A stretch of DNA of 7,889 bases from an uncultured Clostridia bacterium. Lineage in GTDB: Bacteria; Bacillota; Clostridia; Oscillospirales; Oscillospiraceae. Both the position numbers and the translations under genes were made by a program. Positions within the stretch are counted from its first letter, which is position 1; each line of letters opens with the position of its first letter. The stretch is from positions 1 through 7,889 of the forward strand of contig CAMOLY010000050.1 in NCBI GenBank assembly GCA_946619065.1, given 5' to 3'. The notes below the pieces were generated by a model. It had not been told where the DNA came from and ran no database searches. It saw only the letters and a list, made by a program, of their open reading frames with translations. This document shows, one piece after another, positions 6,712-7,889 of this stretch.

Positions 6712-6727
6712 TGAGATACTGTTCTCA
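6712..6727 (+). promoter_or_regulatory. Inverted repeat TGAGA-N6-TCTCA overlapping a possible recA promoter
   Basis: TGAGA (6712-6716) and TCTCA (6723-6727) form a perfect 5-bp inverted repeat with the spacer TACTGT. The left half overlaps TGAGATACT (6712-6720), which reads as an extended -10 (TGA + GATACT, 4 of 6 matches). No good -35 is visible. The repeat could be an operator, but it does not match the Firmicutes LexA box (GAAC-N4-GTTC core). The call is tentative. Confidence 0.3.
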
Positions 6728-6740
6728 ACCTGAAGAAGAG

Positions 6741-6748
6741 AGAGGAAG
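6741..6748 (+). promoter_or_regulatory. Ribosome binding site of recA
   Basis: AGAGGAAG, with the GGA core at 6744-6746, ends about 6-8 nt before the ATG at 6755, in a purine-rich stretch. It supports the chosen start. Confidence 0.65.
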
Positions 6749-6754
6749 CTGATT

Positions 6755-7870
6755 ATGGCTGTTAAGAAGAATACTCCCGAGCCCGCCGCTCCGGCGACAG
6801 ACAAGAAAAAAGCATTGGAGACCGCCCTCCGGCAGATTGAAAAGAGCTTCGGCAAGGGCGCCGTCATGCGCATGGGCGACCGGCCGGAGATGAACATCGG
6901 CGTCATTCCCACCGGCTCGCTGGCCCTCGACGCAGCGCTTGGCGTCGGCGGCGTTCCCAAGGGCCGCATCGTGGAAATCTACGGACCCGAGTCCTCCGGC
7001 AAGACAACCCTTGCCCTGCACATCCTGGCGGAGGCTCAGAAGCTGGGCGGCGAGGTTGCTTTCGTTGACGCCGAGCATGCCCTGGACCCGGTTTATGCCA
7101 AGGCCATCGGCGTGGACATCGATTCCATGCTGGTCTCCCAGCCGGACACCGGCGATCAGGCGCTGGAGATTACCGACGCGCTGGTCCGCTCCGGCGCAGT
7201 GGACGCGGTGGTGGTAGACTCCGTCGCTGCCCTGGTTCCCCGTCAGGAGATCGAGGGCGAGATGGGTGATACCTTTGTGGGTCTGCAGGCCAGACTGATG
7301 TCCCAGGCCCTGCGCAAACTGGCCGGCACCATCTCCAAGACCAACTGTGTGGTTGTCTTCATCAACCAGCTCCGCATGAAGATCGGTGTCATGTACGGCA
7401 ATCCCGAGACGACGACCGGCGGCAATGCCCTGAAGTTCTACGCCTCGATCCGTCTGGATGTCCGCAGGGTGGAGAGCATCAAGGAGGGCGGCAACGTCGT
7501 GGGCAACCACGTCCGCGTCAAGGTCGTCAAGAACAAGGTTGCGCCGCCCTTCCGCCAGGCGGAGTTCGATATCATGTTCGGCGAGGGCATCTCCAAGTGG
7601 GGCGAGCTGGTGGATATGGCGGTGAATTTCGAAATCATCCAGAAGGCTGGCAGCTGGTTCTCGATGAACGGCGAACGCCTCGGCCAGGGCAAGGACAGCG
7701 TCAAGAAGTTCCTGATTGACAACCCCGATATTGCCGCCGATGTGGAGGCGCAGGTCCGCGAGAAGCTGCGCGAAGCGCAGCAGCGTCCGCTGACTTCCGC
7801 CCGCGGCCCGGCTGAAACCGCCGACCATGCCACTGTGGTCAGCGCGGAGAATTTCGACGACGAGCTGTAA
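6755..7870 (+). CDS. recA: Recombinase RecA
   Basis: RecA forms ATP-dependent filaments on single-stranded DNA, drives homologous strand exchange and, as a co-protease, triggers LexA self-cleavage in the SOS response. The protein is 371 residues and complete. The N-terminal polymerisation helix (about 17-40, [18 protein letters not shown]) follows a short Ala/Pro/Lys-rich extension of about 11 residues compared with the E. coli protein. The ATPase core has Walker [10 protein letters not shown] (77-85), the catalytic-type E107 in DAEHALDP and Walker B VVVDS ending at D155/S156. DNA-binding loop L1 is around 168-176 and L2 around 204-222 ([18 protein letters not shown]). The C-terminus is acidic (ENFDDEL), as is usual. 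At the L1 position equivalent to E. coli His163 there is F174. The gene is preceded by a 68-nt gap and is likely expressed from its own promoter as well as by read-through from prmC. Another gene appears to start 3 nt after its stop. Confidence 0.98.
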   Translation: MAVKKNTPEPAAPATDKKKALETALRQIEKSFGKGAVMRMGDRPEMNIGVIPTGSLALDAALGVGGVPKGRIVEIYGPESSGKTTLALHILAEAQKLGGEVAFVDAEHALDPVYAKAIGVDIDSMLVSQPDTGDQALEITDALVRSGAVDAVVVDSVAALVPRQEIEGEMGDTFVGLQARLMSQALRKLAGTISKTNCVVVFINQLRMKIGVMYGNPETTTGGNALKFYASIRLDVRRVESIKEGGNVVGNHVRVKVVKNKVAPPFRQAEFDIMFGEGISKWGELVDMAVNFEIIQKAGSWFSMNGERLGQGKDSVKKFLIDNPDIAADVEAQVREKLREAQQRPLTSARGPAETADHATVVSAENFDDEL

Positions 7871-7873
7871 TCC

Positions 7874-7889
7874 ATGAAACGGATTCAGG
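7874..7889 (+). CDS. Start of a downstream gene, cut by the window end
   Basis: An ATG 3 nt after the recA stop opens a frame reading MKRIQ before the window ends. The spacing copies that between the response regulator and the kinase (stop, TCC, ATG), which suggests a coupled gene. No strong ribosome site is seen. From usual clostridial gene order it could be recX, the RecA modulator, but five residues cannot identify it. Confidence 0.4.

Noticed and set aside
6725..7828. A 367-codon minus-strand open frame opposite recA
   Set aside because: It is in exact register with recA, which is unmistakable; the antisense product is a shadow.

Overview
The window is a densely coded, all-forward-strand chromosomal segment. 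It most likely comes from a GC-rich member of the Clostridia, of the Oscillospiraceae/Ruminococcaceae type. Three things suggest this: strong AGGAGG-type ribosome binding sites, a DUF1385 (YqhQ-like) gene overlapping prmC as in many Firmicutes, and an OmpR/PhoR-type two-component pair with Clostridia-like motifs. Codon third positions are mostly G or C. No mobile element, phage gene, tRNA, rRNA or CRISPR array is visible, and nearly all of the sequence is ordinary chromosomal coding DNA.

Layout. Bases 1-1053 are the 3' part of dnaE (DNA polymerase III alpha, C-terminal region with helix-hairpin-helix and OB-fold). An AT-rich gap of about 170 bases follows and carries the best promoter in the window (extended -10 TGTTATACT). 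It drives a lipoprotein with FG-GAP/VCBS-like calcium motifs (1226-2551). After a hairpin-containing gap come an OmpR-family response regulator (2607-3293) and, 3 nt further, its membrane histidine kinase (3297-4742). Next are a DUF1385 membrane protein (4789-5811) and prmC (5805-6686), which overlap by 7 nt. A 68-nt gap with a small inverted repeat leads to recA (6755-7870). The first five codons of another gene begin at 7874.

How the genes relate. The lipoprotein, regulator and kinase look like one envelope-signalling module read from the 1132-1160 promoter: a surface lipoprotein plus a two-component system. Transcription may continue into DUF1385-prmC, since no intrinsic terminator is seen between them. 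dnaE and recA are DNA replication and repair genes. PrmC modifies peptide release factors, and DUF1385 has no established function.

Nothing here is clearly a new system. The points most worth a second look are: (1) an in-phase A AAA AAG slippery heptamer inside a lysine-coding A-tract at the very start of the kinase gene; (2) a strong bulged hairpin between the lipoprotein and regulator genes that hides a GGGGGAG purine tract; (3) a lipoprotein whose DxDxDG motifs fit a roughly 53-residue repeat in which intact and degenerate copies alternate; and (4) a recA upstream region without a recognisable SOS box but with a TGAGA-N6-TCTCA inverted repeat over a possible -10.
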